DNA of 64,000 bases from Aliidiomarina sp047920995 (GCF_047920995.1 NZ_JBLRWZ010000011.1:4167-68166), one strand, 5' to 3'. Shown: positions 28,981-38,233, counted from the first letter of the stretch. Notes: a model not told the origin generated them from the sequence alone. Made by a program: numbers and translations.

Positions 28981-30486
28981 TTACTCGCCTTGTGCTGCGC
29001 CTGCGCGCGCTAGCAAAAACTGGGTAAGCATAGGTACCGGACGGCCCGTTGCACCCTTGTCTTTGCCGCCTTTCCACGCGGTTCCTGCGATATCTAGATG
29101 TGCCCAGTGATATTTCTTGGTATACCGCGATAAGAAACATGCCGCGGTAATGGTTCCTGCTGGGCGGCCACCAAGGTTGGTCATGTCGGCAAATGGGCTA
29201 TCTAGCATTTCTTGATATTCATCCCATAATGGTAGTTGCCATGCACGATCACCACTTTGCTTGGATACGTTCAAAAGTTCATGTGCTAGCGGATTATGAT
29301 TACTCATCATACCGGTAGCATGAGCACCAAGTGCAATCACACAGGCGCCAGTTAGCGTAGCAATATCAATTACTGATTCTGGGTTAAAGCGCTCTACGTA
29401 TGTAAGCGTATCGCATAATACCAAACGGCCTTCGGCATCGGTGTTCAACACTTCCACCGTTTGCCCAGACATGGTTTTAATAATATCGCCCGGGCGGTAA
29501 GCACGGCCATCAGGCATGTTTTCACAACCAGCTAAAATACCAATTACGTTCACAGGCAATTGCAATTCTGCCAGGGCTTGCATGGTGCCAAGAACACCAG
29601 CAGCACCACCCATATCGTATTTCATTTCATCCATCGCTTCTGATGGCTTAATGGAAATACCACCGGAATCAAACGTAAGGCCTTTACCTACCAAAACAAT
29701 AGGGGCGCGATCATCGCCAGCACCTTGATAATGCATTAAGGTCATTACGGCTGGGTTATCAGAACCGCGGCTCACTGCGAGGTACGCATTCATACCAAGT
29801 TCAGCCATATCGCTTTCATTGATACGCTCAATTCTGAGATTGGCGTAGTTTTCGGCAACCACTTCAGCTTGTTCTGCGAGCCACATTGGCGTGCAGATAT
29901 TCGGTGGCATGTTAGCGGCATCACGGGCAATTTTCACCCCTTTTGCTACGGCTAAACCGTGTGCTACAGCGCGCTCGCCAATAGGCAATTCGCGCCGTGT
30001 AGGCACGTTAAATACCATTTTCCGCAGTGGCCGGCGAGGTTCTTCACGATGTGTTTTTAATTGATCGAATACATATAAGCCAGCTTGTGCAGCTTCAATT
30101 GCATGGCGTACCTTCCAATAGGTATCGCGGCCTTTTACATGTAATTCGCTCAAGAAGCATACAGCTTCCATGGCGCCGGTATCATTCAACGTAGCAATGG
30201 TTTTGCTAATAATTTGGCGGTACTGGCGCTCATCAAGTTCGCGCTCTTTACCACAGCCAACTAATAGAATGCGCTCACTGAGCACATTTGGAACATTGTG
30301 CAGTAAAAGCACTTGGCCCGGTTTGCCTTCAATATCACCACGACGGAGTAGATTACTTAAGTAGCCATCGCTGATTTTGTCGATTTGTTCCGCTGCAGGT
30401 GATAGTCTGCGGGGCTCGAAAACGCCAACAACAATACATGCTGAACGTTGCTTCTCTGGGCTACCACTTTTTACACTGAATTCCAT
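28981..30486 (-). CDS. pepA: Leucyl aminopeptidase (cytosol aminopeptidase) PepA
   Basis: M17 di-zinc aminopeptidase; in E. coli it is also an accessory DNA-binding protein for plasmid dimer resolution and carAB control. The metal/active-site signature NTDAEGRL is present, along with VGKGLTFDSGG. GGGAG five bases before the ATG at 30486 gives 501 residues (503 in E. coli) beginning MEFSVKSGSPEKQR. It is first in the pepA-holC-valS operon and divergent from lptFG, as in E. coli. Confidence 0.96.
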   Translation of the reverse strand: MEFSVKSGSPEKQRSACIVVGVFEPRRLSPAAEQIDKISDGYLSNLLRRGDIEGKPGQVLLLHNVPNVLSERILLVGCGKERELDERQYRQIISKTIATLNDTGAMEAVCFLSELHVKGRDTYWKVRHAIEAAQAGLYVFDQLKTHREEPRRPLRKMVFNVPTRRELPIGERAVAHGLAVAKGVKIARDAANMPPNICTPMWLAEQAEVVAENYANLRIERINESDMAELGMNAYLAVSRGSDNPAVMTLMHYQGAGDDRAPIVLVGKGLTFDSGGISIKPSEAMDEMKYDMGGAAGVLGTMQALAELQLPVNVIGILAGCENMPDGRAYRPGDIIKTMSGQTVEVLNTDAEGRLVLCDTLTYVERFNPESVIDIATLTGACVIALGAHATGMMSNHNPLAHELLNVSKQSGDRAWQLPLWDEYQEMLDSPFADMTNLGGRPAGTITAACFLSRYTKKYHWAHLDIAGTAWKGGKDKGATGRPVPMLTQFLLARAGAAQGE

Positions 30487-30660
30487 GCATACTCCCATTT
30501 CTGGTTTATTTATGCCGGGCATGGCATTATTAGTGAAATTCTACGGTGTTAATCGCAATAAGAAAACCCGCTTGCTCGTAATTAGATTGCAAAAAAGTTG
30601 CAGCGAACTTGCGGTATTTACCTTAGAATCACAGATATAACTTATCAAAACACAAAGTTT

Positions 30661-30675
30661 ACTGAAATATTCAGT
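30661..30675. promoter_or_regulatory. Short palindrome in the pepA/lptF spacer
   Basis: ACTGAA-ATA-TTCAGT is a perfect 15-base inverted repeat located 36 bases before the lptF start, in the 225-base divergent spacer. It could be an operator; there is no direct evidence for a regulator. No convincing promoter hexamers were found around it. Confidence 0.3.
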
Positions 30676-30711
30676 GATTTCCAGTAAAAAGCGAAGTTAA
30701 GGGTTGGGGCA

Positions 30712-31845
30712 GTGCTCATATTTCGTTACATTATTCGTGAAACATTCAAAGCGCAAATGGCTATATTCCTAGTGCTGCTCGTTATCTTTGTCAGCCAGCA
30801 GTTTGTGCAAATTCTTACAGAGGCCTCTGAGGGGCAGCTTCCAGCGCAGCTGATTATGATGGTGCTCGGTTTACAATTACCGAGCCTTGCTGCATTACTA
30901 CTGCCGATTAGCTTATTCTTAGGGGTGTTAATGGCGCAAGGCCGTTTATATGCCGATCATGAAATGGCTGTATTTCACGCCTGTGGTGTAAGCGAGTGGT
31001 ATATCACTCGGGTTACGCTGGCGTTTGCTGGCGTATTGGCAATTCTTACTGCTTTACTAACCCTATGGCTTAGCCCTTGGGCGATGGCGCAAGAGCAAAA
31101 CATTGCCGATCGGGTACGCAGCGAATCTGGCGTATCTGTTTTACAGGCCGGGCGCTTCCAGCAAGCCGTGCAGCAACGGGCGGTGATCTTTATTGAGCGC
31201 CAAGGCGAGGGTGGCGAGCTGCAAGAGGTGTTTGTGGCGCAATTACCTGCGCGTAGCGAACTTAATGCCACAGATGCACAGGCTAGTGTGGTAATGGCCG
31301 CTCGTGGGCGCATTGAAACCACAGCCAACGGTGCGCAAATGATGGTGCTTGAAGAGGGCCGGCGCTACGCGCAATCGTTGGGGAGCCTTGAACATCAAGT
31401 AATGAGCTTTGAACAATATCAATTGCAAATTCGCGAACAAGAGATAGCTGAAGGTAGCCGCCGCGAAGAAGCTATTCCTACGCGAGAACTATGGAATGAT
31501 GATAGCTATGCTGCTGCAGCTGAATTGCAATGGCGGATTGCTATTCCATTGGCAATGCCGTTGCTGATTTTAATAGCGGTGCCGCTAAGCCGAGTGAATC
31601 CACGGCAAGGGAAGTTCGCCCGTATGGGGCCGGCGTTATTAATTTACCTCGGTTACTTCATGGTATTAATGGCCACCAAACGGGCATTGGCTGATGGTTC
31701 GGTTCCAGTAGGGCTTGGGCTTTGGTGGATACATGGCTGTTTAGCGCTAATTGGTATTTCCATGCTGATCAAAGAGCGGCCCGCAGGTTACAAACTACTC
31801 GCGATGTTTAAGCTCGGTAAGAAAGCGGAGGCTGCTAATGTTTAG
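30712..31845 (+). CDS. lptF: LPS export permease LptF
   Basis: Inner-membrane subunit of the LptB2FG ABC transporter that pulls LPS from the membrane to the LptC-A-D bridge. It has the YjgP/YjgQ layout: N-terminal helices (IRETFKAQMAIFLVLLVIFVSQQFV), a periplasmic beta-jellyroll in the middle, and C-terminal helices with the NPRQGKFARM loop. GTG start; 377 residues. Its end overlaps lptG by eight bases. Confidence 0.95.
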   Translation: MLIFRYIIRETFKAQMAIFLVLLVIFVSQQFVQILTEASEGQLPAQLIMMVLGLQLPSLAALLLPISLFLGVLMAQGRLYADHEMAVFHACGVSEWYITRVTLAFAGVLAILTALLTLWLSPWAMAQEQNIADRVRSESGVSVLQAGRFQQAVQQRAVIFIERQGEGGELQEVFVAQLPARSELNATDAQASVVMAARGRIETTANGAQMMVLEEGRRYAQSLGSLEHQVMSFEQYQLQIREQEIAEGSRREEAIPTRELWNDDSYAAAAELQWRIAIPLAMPLLILIAVPLSRVNPRQGKFARMGPALLIYLGYFMVLMATKRALADGSVPVGLGLWWIHGCLALIGISMLIKERPAGYKLLAMFKLGKKAEAANV

Positions 31846-32905
31846 TATCCTCGATCGATATATCGGTAAAACCGTACTGATCACAACGCTATTAAGCTTG
31901 GTAGTACTTACCGGTTTAAGTGCACTAATTCGGTTTGTAGAGCAAATTCGCGCTATTGGCCGTGGTAATTACGCCATGCCTGATGTAATTGCGTTTATTC
32001 TTCTTAGCGTGCCCCGAGATGTGGAAATGTTCTTTCCTATCGCAGCCTTGCTTGGTGGTTTAATTGGTATGGGGTTATTGGCTAGCAACAGCGAGCTTAC
32101 AGTAATGATGGCCGCAGGGCGCTCACGCTTAGAGTTAATTGGCTCGGTAATGAAATCGGCGATATTAATGATGCTCGCTGTGCTTGTGATTGGCGAATGG
32201 GTAGCCCCGAATACCGAAGCTCAGGCTCGCCAACTTCGTGCACAAGCGGTATCGGGTGGAAGTTTAATTTCTGGCGAACATGGCGTGTGGGCAAAGGATG
32301 GTAATCACTTTATTCATATTGGTGAGGTAGAAGATACCGGCAACCTGCGCAATGTAACGATTTATGAGTTCAATAACCGTGAGCTAGAGAAAGTAATACA
32401 CGGCGCGCGCGCCACCTATATCAGCCCGAACTGGCGCGTACATGATGCGCAGTATACCGAAGTATCGCCAGATCGCGTGGCCAACTATCAACTTGCCAGC
32501 TGGACCTGGCGCTCAACCCTTACGCCCGATAAATTAGGTGTAGTAACGGTGCGCCCAGAATCTTTATCGATTAGCGGGTTGCGCTCATATGTAAACTATC
32601 TACAGGCCAACCGGCAAGATTCTAGCCGCTATGAACTGGCGTTTTGGCGAAAAGTAGTGGTGCCCTTTACTGTAACCGTAATGCTGTTGGTGGCCTTATC
32701 ATTTATTTTTGGGCCATTACGTTCAACAACCATGGGCGCACGTATTTTACTTGGGGTAATAACGGGCTTCAGTTTCCACGTGTTCAATGAAGTATTTGCC
32801 CCTATATCACAGGTGTACAATATCCCGCCCTTGCTGGCAGCGCTGCTGCCCGGAATGGTGTTTGCAACAGCCGCGTTGTACATTCTTACGCGCGATAGGG
32901 TATAA
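31838..32905 (+). CDS. lptG: LPS export permease LptG
   Basis: Partner of LptF in the LPS extractor. The start MFSILDRYIGKTVLITTLLSLVVLTGL, the periplasmic ISGEHGVWAKDGNHFIHIGEV segment and the C-terminal helices (TMGARILLGVITGFSFHVFNEV) are typical. 355 residues (E. coli 360). Overlap with lptF implies coupled translation and balanced subunits. The stop codon lies at the foot of a terminator that reads better for the opposite strand. Confidence 0.95.
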   Translation: MFSILDRYIGKTVLITTLLSLVVLTGLSALIRFVEQIRAIGRGNYAMPDVIAFILLSVPRDVEMFFPIAALLGGLIGMGLLASNSELTVMMAAGRSRLELIGSVMKSAILMMLAVLVIGEWVAPNTEAQARQLRAQAVSGGSLISGEHGVWAKDGNHFIHIGEVEDTGNLRNVTIYEFNNRELEKVIHGARATYISPNWRVHDAQYTEVSPDRVANYQLASWTWRSTLTPDKLGVVTVRPESLSISGLRSYVNYLQANRQDSSRYELAFWRKVVVPFTVTVMLLVALSFIFGPLRSTTMGARILLGVITGFSFHVFNEVFAPISQVYNIPPLLAALLPGMVFATAALYILTRDRV

Positions 32906-32930
32906 AAAAGGGAGCAAGTTGATTGCTCCC
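32904..32930 (-). terminator. Terminator of the RDD gene, touching the lptG stop
   Basis: GGGAGCAA (32910-32917) and TTGCTCCC (32923-32930) form a perfect 8-bp stem. The T-run is on the minus strand (complement of AAAAAA at 32904-32909), so it mainly serves the RDD gene; plus-strand readthrough from lptG meets only TTGATTGTT. Confidence 0.75.
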
Positions 32931-33002
32931 TTGATTGTTAATTCGTAGTGTTCCCAAGGCCTAGCTATACGGCCTCTCGTTACTTCTTTGATACGCTTAA
33001 GG

Positions 33003-33566
33003 CTACTTCCAGTTTTTAAACTGGTTGGCTTCTGCACTAAGTACTACTACTTCGCATTTTGCTAGGCGATCTTGTAAGGCAAGTTTATCCTTGCCAAACA
33101 ACACCCACAAATTACCCAAACCAAATAGGGCGGTAACTGCTCGAATCAGTGCTTGCTTGCGGGTAATCCGGGAATTATCAGTGTTGCGCACTCGCAATCG
33201 CCATGTGCGCATGCCTAATGTTTGCCCACCACGGGCCCAAAAGCCAACGTAAAACCACAGCACCACCGCAATTAAATACAGTGTAGTAAGCGGATTACCT
33301 TGCAATAAACTGGCATGATCGCCGCCTTCCGGAAGGCTAATAAGGCCAGTTTTTACTACTAGCGCAATAAAGGCGAGTAGGGCAGCGAAGGCAAACATAA
33401 TTACTGCAGTAACAACCAGTGAATCATACAGAATGGCCAGCATACGGCGGCCAAAACCGGCGCGCTGTACAGGCACAAACTCGTTTTCTGCATTGCTGTT
33501 GTTGGTTTCTTCATGGTTATCCAGCGCTACTGGCTGTTTGGCTGGTTTTGTCGCTTTTTTGGGCAT
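33003..33566 (-). CDS. RDD-family inner-membrane protein
   Basis: 187 residues. A charged, Asn/Glu-rich N-terminal tail (about 35 residues) precedes the RDD domain: RAGFGRRMLAILYDSLVV carries the conserved Arg and Asp. Three to four hydrophobic helices follow, with GQTLGMRTWRLRVRN between them. RDD proteins are small membrane proteins, some linked to ion exchange, and the role here is unknown. It is transcribed towards lptG and divergently from the tRNA-Leu gene. Confidence 0.85.
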   Translation of the reverse strand: MPKKATKPAKQPVALDNHEETNNSNAENEFVPVQRAGFGRRMLAILYDSLVVTAVIMFAFAALLAFIALVVKTGLISLPEGGDHASLLQGNPLTTLYLIAVVLWFYVGFWARGGQTLGMRTWRLRVRNTDNSRITRKQALIRAVTALFGLGNLWVLFGKDKLALQDRLAKCEVVVLSAEANQFKNWK

Positions 33567-33634
33567 CTTTGTATAAATCCTGAGCTAACGATTGCAAGAT
33601 CATAGCATGAAGCATTCTTTTTTATCATCCATGC

Positions 33635-33662
33635 TTGCAACATCCTTCCGCCTGAGTATAAT
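33635..33662 (+). promoter_or_regulatory. Promoter of tRNA-Leu
   Basis: TTGCAA (33635-33640), a 16-base spacer and TATAAT (33657-33662), followed by a GC-rich discriminator GCGCTGCG. It lies about 40 bases before the mature tRNA. The discriminator type fits growth-rate-controlled stable RNA promoters. Confidence 0.75.
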
Positions 33663-33702
33663 GCGCTGCGTCTGAGAGATTCAGATGTAGCCCCTTGAAT
33701 AT

Positions 33703-33789
33703 GCCCGGGTGGCGAAATTGGTAGACGCAGCGGATTCAAAATCCGCCGCCAGAAATGGTGTGCCGGTTCGAGTCCGGCCCCGGGCACCA
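33703..33789 (+). tRNA. tRNA-Leu(CAA)
   Basis: 87 bases including the encoded CCA. The acceptor stem GCCCGGG pairs with CCCGGGC (33779-33785), then A-CCA. The anticodon stem GCGGA/TCCGC holds the loop TTCAAAA, giving anticodon CAA for UUG codons. A long variable arm and the T-loop GGTTCGAGTCC fit a class II leucine tRNA. Confidence 0.96.
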
Positions 33790-33850
33790 TCTTCAGTTCG
33801 CACATGTTTTAAGCCTCTCGTAGTATTAGCAACGCCACCCAGATTTAGAA

Positions 33851-35308
33851 CTATTTCCGTGTTTGATGCGCCTTTTGGCGAACATGTTGTGCCAATATGG
33901 CGCCGTTATGTTGCTTTACTTCAGCTCGTTTTCGCCAAGCCCATAGCCGCTCTCGGGCTGCACGCCCAGCGGTTTCAACATCACAAATGGGGTGTGGATA
34001 ATCGCGGCCTAATTGCACGTTATGCAGTAGTTCTTCCATTGGGGTAAGTAACCAAGGTTTGTGGATAAGGCTATTTGGCAAAGCGGCTAGTTCAGGCACC
34101 CATTGCCGCACAAAATCCCCTTGGGCATCTTGTAATTCACCTTGCCGAACGGGGTTGTAGATACGAATGGTATTAATACCGGTAACACCAGCTTGCATGT
34201 TGAGTTGCGGATAGTGAATGCCAGGCTCGAAATCTAGAAATTGTTGGGCAAGATGCGGGGCTCCAAGGCGCCAATCGATATTTAAGTGATGGCAGAGAAA
34301 ACTTACCAGCATGGCGCGCATACGAAAGTTTAAGTACCCAGTGGTGTTTAAGCTGCGCATGCAGGCATCTACCATCGGAATACCGGTATTGCCTTGCTGC
34401 CAAGCACTTAAATGTGCAGCTACGTTGGTATCATCGCGATAAGGAAACTCCTGATACCCTCGGTTTAAATGAGCAAATTCCATACTACAAGCACTCTCGA
34501 ATTTTTGGATAAAGTGGCAACGCCAGTGCAAACGGGAGCTAAAGGCTTGCCAAGCGCGAGCAGGAAGGTTTTCACGATGCGCTAAGCTGTATTGCCATAC
34601 TTCGCGAATGGAGATATTCCCCCATGCTAAATACGGCGAGATACGCGAACAACTAACACGGCTTAATCCAGGTTTGGAAATATCGAAGTGGTAACGTTTT
34701 CCGCGGCCTTGAAAAAATTCGCTTAACACTCGCCAAGCGGCTTTTGGCCCGCCGATTTGTTCAGGATGCTGATGCTGTAGCCAATCAGCCGGTGGTGTGA
34801 ACTGCGGCAGCTGCGGTATCAAGATGTTTGCTGTGGCAAGCTGCGCTGAGCTTACATTATGAATGCGTTGGCGCATTACCTGTTGCCAATGTTGATCCCA
34901 ATTATTGCGGTTATGTAGTTTGCGAACTACAGCGCCGTAAGGGAACTCTTGCCATTGCACTTGATGTTTCTGGCACCATTGCTGCAGAGCGCGATCGCGA
35001 GCAAAGGTGGTTGCGATGCTAATTTCTTCGTGGCTAAAAATAGTTTCTATATTATGCTGTTGATGCACGGTACGTAATACATCGGAAAGCCTACCAGTAG
35101 TGATGGTTAACCTGCCATTGAGCTGGATTTGTAATTCCTGTAGTGATTGCCAAATGAAGCGCCAATGGCGAGTAGAGAAGTGCACATCATTGAGCAAGAA
35201 ATCTTCTACCACAAACAACACCATAAAAGGCTTATTAGCTGCTATAGCTGCTTGCAGTGGGGCATGATCGGTAAGCCGTAAATCACGCTTTAACCAAACC
35301 AGATTCAT
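33851..35308 (-). CDS. Photolyase/cryptochrome-family flavoprotein with altered active site
   Basis: 485 residues with the N-terminal antenna domain (VWLKRDLRLTDHAPL, VEDFLLNDVHFS) and the C-terminal FAD-binding helical domain (SRISPYLAWGNIS, GNTGIPMVDACMRSLNTTGY, YNPVRQG..FVRQWVPEL). It belongs to the blue-light photolyase superfamily. Compared by eye with E. coli CPD photolyase, Glu274 of WREF is Cys264, Asn341 is Phe328, and the flavin-proximal Trp382/Trp384 (GGWQW) are absent: no Trp lies between WRLG (346-349) and YNP (384-386). It may be a repair enzyme of a different subclass or a light sensor. ATG overlaps the stop of the DUF2805 gene (TAATG). Confidence 0.85.
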   Translation of the reverse strand: MNLVWLKRDLRLTDHAPLQAAIAANKPFMVLFVVEDFLLNDVHFSTRHWRFIWQSLQELQIQLNGRLTITTGRLSDVLRTVHQQHNIETIFSHEEISIATTFARDRALQQWCQKHQVQWQEFPYGAVVRKLHNRNNWDQHWQQVMRQRIHNVSSAQLATANILIPQLPQFTPPADWLQHQHPEQIGGPKAAWRVLSEFFQGRGKRYHFDISKPGLSRVSCSRISPYLAWGNISIREVWQYSLAHRENLPARAWQAFSSRLHWRCHFIQKFESACSMEFAHLNRGYQEFPYRDDTNVAAHLSAWQQGNTGIPMVDACMRSLNTTGYLNFRMRAMLVSFLCHHLNIDWRLGAPHLAQQFLDFEPGIHYPQLNMQAGVTGINTIRIYNPVRQGELQDAQGDFVRQWVPELAALPNSLIHKPWLLTPMEELLHNVQLGRDYPHPICDVETAGRAARERLWAWRKRAEVKQHNGAILAQHVRQKAHQTRK

Positions 35309-35562
35309 TAGCGTTGTTTATATTGGGTAGGGCAATAACCTCGGCTTATCGCCGGATTGCGTTTTGCTAAATGCTTGCTGCTTCGGCCTTGAGTGCGTTG
35401 CCGCCAGGAGCGAAATGAGCTGGGTTTTAACTCTTTGCGCATTAATTGAATTACTTGCGCTTGAGCGAGGCCAAACTGAATCTCAATGGCTTCAAATGGG
35501 GTTCTATCCTCCCATGCCATTTCTATAATCCGAGATAGTTCGTGTGCTGTAAATGCTTGCAT
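35308..35562 (-). CDS. DUF2805 / TIGR03643 family protein
   Basis: 84 residues with the family core: ELSRIIEMAWEDRTPFEAIEIQFGL, then VIQLMRKELKPSSFRSWRQRTQGR. The helix-turn-helix-like spacing and basic C-terminal half suggest nucleic acid binding, but this is inference. Its stop overlaps the photolyase-like start, so the two are translated together and probably work together. Confidence 0.85.
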   Translation of the reverse strand: MQAFTAHELSRIIEMAWEDRTPFEAIEIQFGLAQAQVIQLMRKELKPSSFRSWRQRTQGRSSKHLAKRNPAISRGYCPTQYKQR

Positions 35563-35869
35563 AGATTAGCGGTACTCTAAAAAGATGCTCTCCCAGGAAG
35601 AGCTGTTATCAAGGCGATATTGTGATAGCAATGATTACGCTGTATCGGCAAATATAGATTAGCGCTGAAGCGATATAAGGGGCCGCGCTAGAATAGAAAT
35701 TGGCGGTTATCTATAATTTCAACTCAGTGATATACTGAGTACACAAAACGAAACAAATTTGTACTACCTTTGTAATCGAGGTGCGCTAAACATTAGCTGC
35801 CGAATACATCGGAAAATAATCGGCCACATAAGGCCAACAAAACAAAAGAAGAGAAAAATTATTACTAAA
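35563..35869 (+). promoter_or_regulatory. rnr upstream region with inverted repeat
   Basis: 307 bases without a gene. ACTCAGT (35722-35728), spacer GATAT, ACTGAGT (35734-35740) is a perfect 7-bp inverted repeat that covers a -10-like TATACT (35731-35736); a second -10-like TATAAT is at 35712-35717. No good -35 hexamer was found. The repeat looks like an operator over the rnr promoter. The rest shows no tRNA or ORF of merit. Confidence 0.45.
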
Positions 35870-38233
35870 ATGAATGATAAAACACCCCCAGCGCAACTGC
35901 AGCATGATGTGGAGATCCCATCTCGGGAAGCCATGTTAGAAGTGGTGCAAAACGCAGTGAAGCCAGTAGCTTATCAAGATATCTTAAGCCACTTTAAGTT
36001 AACTGATGAACGGCAGCATATTGGGGTAAAAAGGCGCTTGCGTGCCATGGAACGGGATGGCCAATTGGTGTATACCCGTAACGATAGCTATGGCTTGCCA
36101 GAGCGAATGGATTTAAAGAAAGGTGAAGTAATTGGCCATCGTGATGGCTTCGGATTTGTGCGTCTTGATGAGGGCGGCCCAGATCTATTTTTACCATATC
36201 ACCAAATGCAGCTAGTAATGCACGGTGATCGTGTATTAGTGAAAGCTGGCTCAACAGATGCACGAGGCCGGAAAGAGGCCCGTATTGTGCGCACTGTAAA
36301 CGATGCAGTGCGGCAGATAGTGGGGCGTTACTTTTTTGAAGATGGTATTGCAGTTGTAGTACCCGATGATACGCGTCTAAACCAAGATTTAATTATTCCT
36401 CCAGAGCATGTGAATGGTGCTCGCCATGGCCAAATAGTAACGGCTGAAATTATTTCTCGGCCGAGCCGCCGAGCATCGCCGTTAGCAAAAATAATTGAAA
36501 TTCTCGGTGATCACATGGCTCCGGGTATAGAAATCGAAGTGGCGATTCGTGAGCACAATATTCCGCATGAATGGCCTGCTGCTTTGGAAAAAGAAGCGCA
36601 AGCCATTCCAGCGGAAGTGCCAGAAACGGATAAACAGGGCCGAGTAGATTTACGTAACTTGCCGCTAGTAACCATTGATGGTGAAGATGCGCGTGATTTC
36701 GATGATGCAGTATATTGCGAGCCTGATAAGAAAGGCTTCCGTTTGTGGGTAGCGATTGCGGATGTTAGCCATTACGTGCGCCCAGGTAACGAACTGGATA
36801 GAGAAGCGGTACGCCGCGGTAATTCGGTATACTTCCCAAATCATGTAATTCCGATGCTGCCGGAAGCACTTTCCAATGGTTTGTGTTCGTTAAACCCGCA
36901 GGTAGATCGCCTGTGTATGGTTGCGGAAATGGTGATTAGCCCTCGTGGTAAGCTGATTGAATCGAAGTTCTATCCTGCAGTAATGAATTCTCATGCGCGC
37001 CTCACCTACACCAAGGTTGCCGCTATTCTAGAGGGCGATAAAGAACTCCGCAGCCAATATCAGGCGGTAGTGCCGCATATTGAAAGCCTGCAAGCGCTCT
37101 ATCATGTTCTGCGCGCTAGCCGTGAACGCCGCGGTGCCATCGATTTTGATACGGTAGAAACCCGCTTCATATTCAACGCAGAACGGAAAATATCCGAAAT
37201 TGTGCCGGTATATCGCAATCAAGCCCATATGTTGATCGAAGAATGTATGATCATGGCGAACGTTGCTACTGCCGAGTTTGTCGAGAAAAACAAAGGCTTG
37301 GCGTTATTTCGAGTGCATGATGCACCCGATGAAGATCGTTTTATGGCGTTTCGGTTAGTGCTCGGTGAAATGGGCCTTTCGATGCCGTTACGAGATGAAC
37401 CATCGCCCGCTGATTTTGGTGAGGTTTTGCAGCAAGTAGCGGATCGTCCAGATCGAGAGCTTATTCAAACAATGCTTCTGCGTTCGTTGCAGCAAGCAAT
37501 TTATAGTGCGGAAAATCGTGGCCACTTTGGCTTGGCGTTAGATGCCTATGCACACTTTACGTCACCCATTCGGCGTTACCCAGATTTAGTACTACATCGT
37601 GAAATCAAACGCATTTTGGCTGAAAAAGAGCCAAATATGCCGGGTGTAGAAGGTGCATATAGCTATAATCCGAAGCAAATGGCTGAGCTTGGCCCGCATT
37701 GTTCGCAAACAGAACGCCGCGCTGATGACGCAACGCGTCAAGTGGATGAGTGGTTGAAGTGTGAGTTCATGCTTGATCACGTGGGCGATGAATTTGAGGG
37801 GGTGATCTCGGCGGTTACCAACTTTGGTTTATTTGTGCGCTTAAGCGATTATATGATTGATGGTTTGGTGCACATCTCTAATTTAACCAGCGAGTACTAT
37901 CACTTTGATGCTGAGCGCCATTTATTGATTGGTGAAAGCAGCGGCAATGTTTATCGCCTAGGTGATAAAGCCCGCGTGAAAGTGGCTTCCGTAAGCCTTG
38001 ATGAGCGCAAGATTGATTTCGAGTTGCTGCACGTTGAGCAAACATCAAAAGCACTCGCTCCAAAACGTAGAGTGAAGCAACAACACTCGCGGAAAAGTGG
38101 TAAAGGCGGTGGCCAAGGCGCAGGCAAACCGAACAAGCACAAAGGTAGCAAAAGCAAACCTGCGGGCAAGGGGGGTGCTAAAGGAAAAAGTAAAGGCGCT
38201 GGAAAGCGCTCGAGCAGCAGCAAGAAACGATAA
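35870..38233 (+). CDS. rnr: Ribonuclease R
   Basis: Processive 3'-5' exoribonuclease that degrades structured RNA. Order: N-terminal winged helix (PSREAMLEVVQNAVKPVAYQDILSHF), cold-shock OB folds (VIGHRDGFGFVRLDEGG), the RNB catalytic domain with DGEDARDFDDAVY (the metal-binding Asp cluster), an S1 domain (FEGVISAVTNFGLFVRL), and a Lys/Gly/Ser-rich tail of some 60 residues. From the ATG at 35870 it has 787 residues (813 in E. coli). The start is chosen by homology; its ribosome binding site is weak. rlmB follows after 33 bases, as in E. coli. Confidence 0.95.
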   Translation: MNDKTPPAQLQHDVEIPSREAMLEVVQNAVKPVAYQDILSHFKLTDERQHIGVKRRLRAMERDGQLVYTRNDSYGLPERMDLKKGEVIGHRDGFGFVRLDEGGPDLFLPYHQMQLVMHGDRVLVKAGSTDARGRKEARIVRTVNDAVRQIVGRYFFEDGIAVVVPDDTRLNQDLIIPPEHVNGARHGQIVTAEIISRPSRRASPLAKIIEILGDHMAPGIEIEVAIREHNIPHEWPAALEKEAQAIPAEVPETDKQGRVDLRNLPLVTIDGEDARDFDDAVYCEPDKKGFRLWVAIADVSHYVRPGNELDREAVRRGNSVYFPNHVIPMLPEALSNGLCSLNPQVDRLCMVAEMVISPRGKLIESKFYPAVMNSHARLTYTKVAAILEGDKELRSQYQAVVPHIESLQALYHVLRASRERRGAIDFDTVETRFIFNAERKISEIVPVYRNQAHMLIEECMIMANVATAEFVEKNKGLALFRVHDAPDEDRFMAFRLVLGEMGLSMPLRDEPSPADFGEVLQQVADRPDRELIQTMLLRSLQQAIYSAENRGHFGLALDAYAHFTSPIRRYPDLVLHREIKRILAEKEPNMPGVEGAYSYNPKQMAELGPHCSQTERRADDATRQVDEWLKCEFMLDHVGDEFEGVISAVTNFGLFVRLSDYMIDGLVHISNLTSEYYHFDAERHLLIGESSGNVYRLGDKARVKVASVSLDERKIDFELLHVEQTSKALAPKRRVKQQHSRKSGKGGGQGAGKPNKHKGSKSKPAGKGGAKGKSKGAGKRSSSSKKR

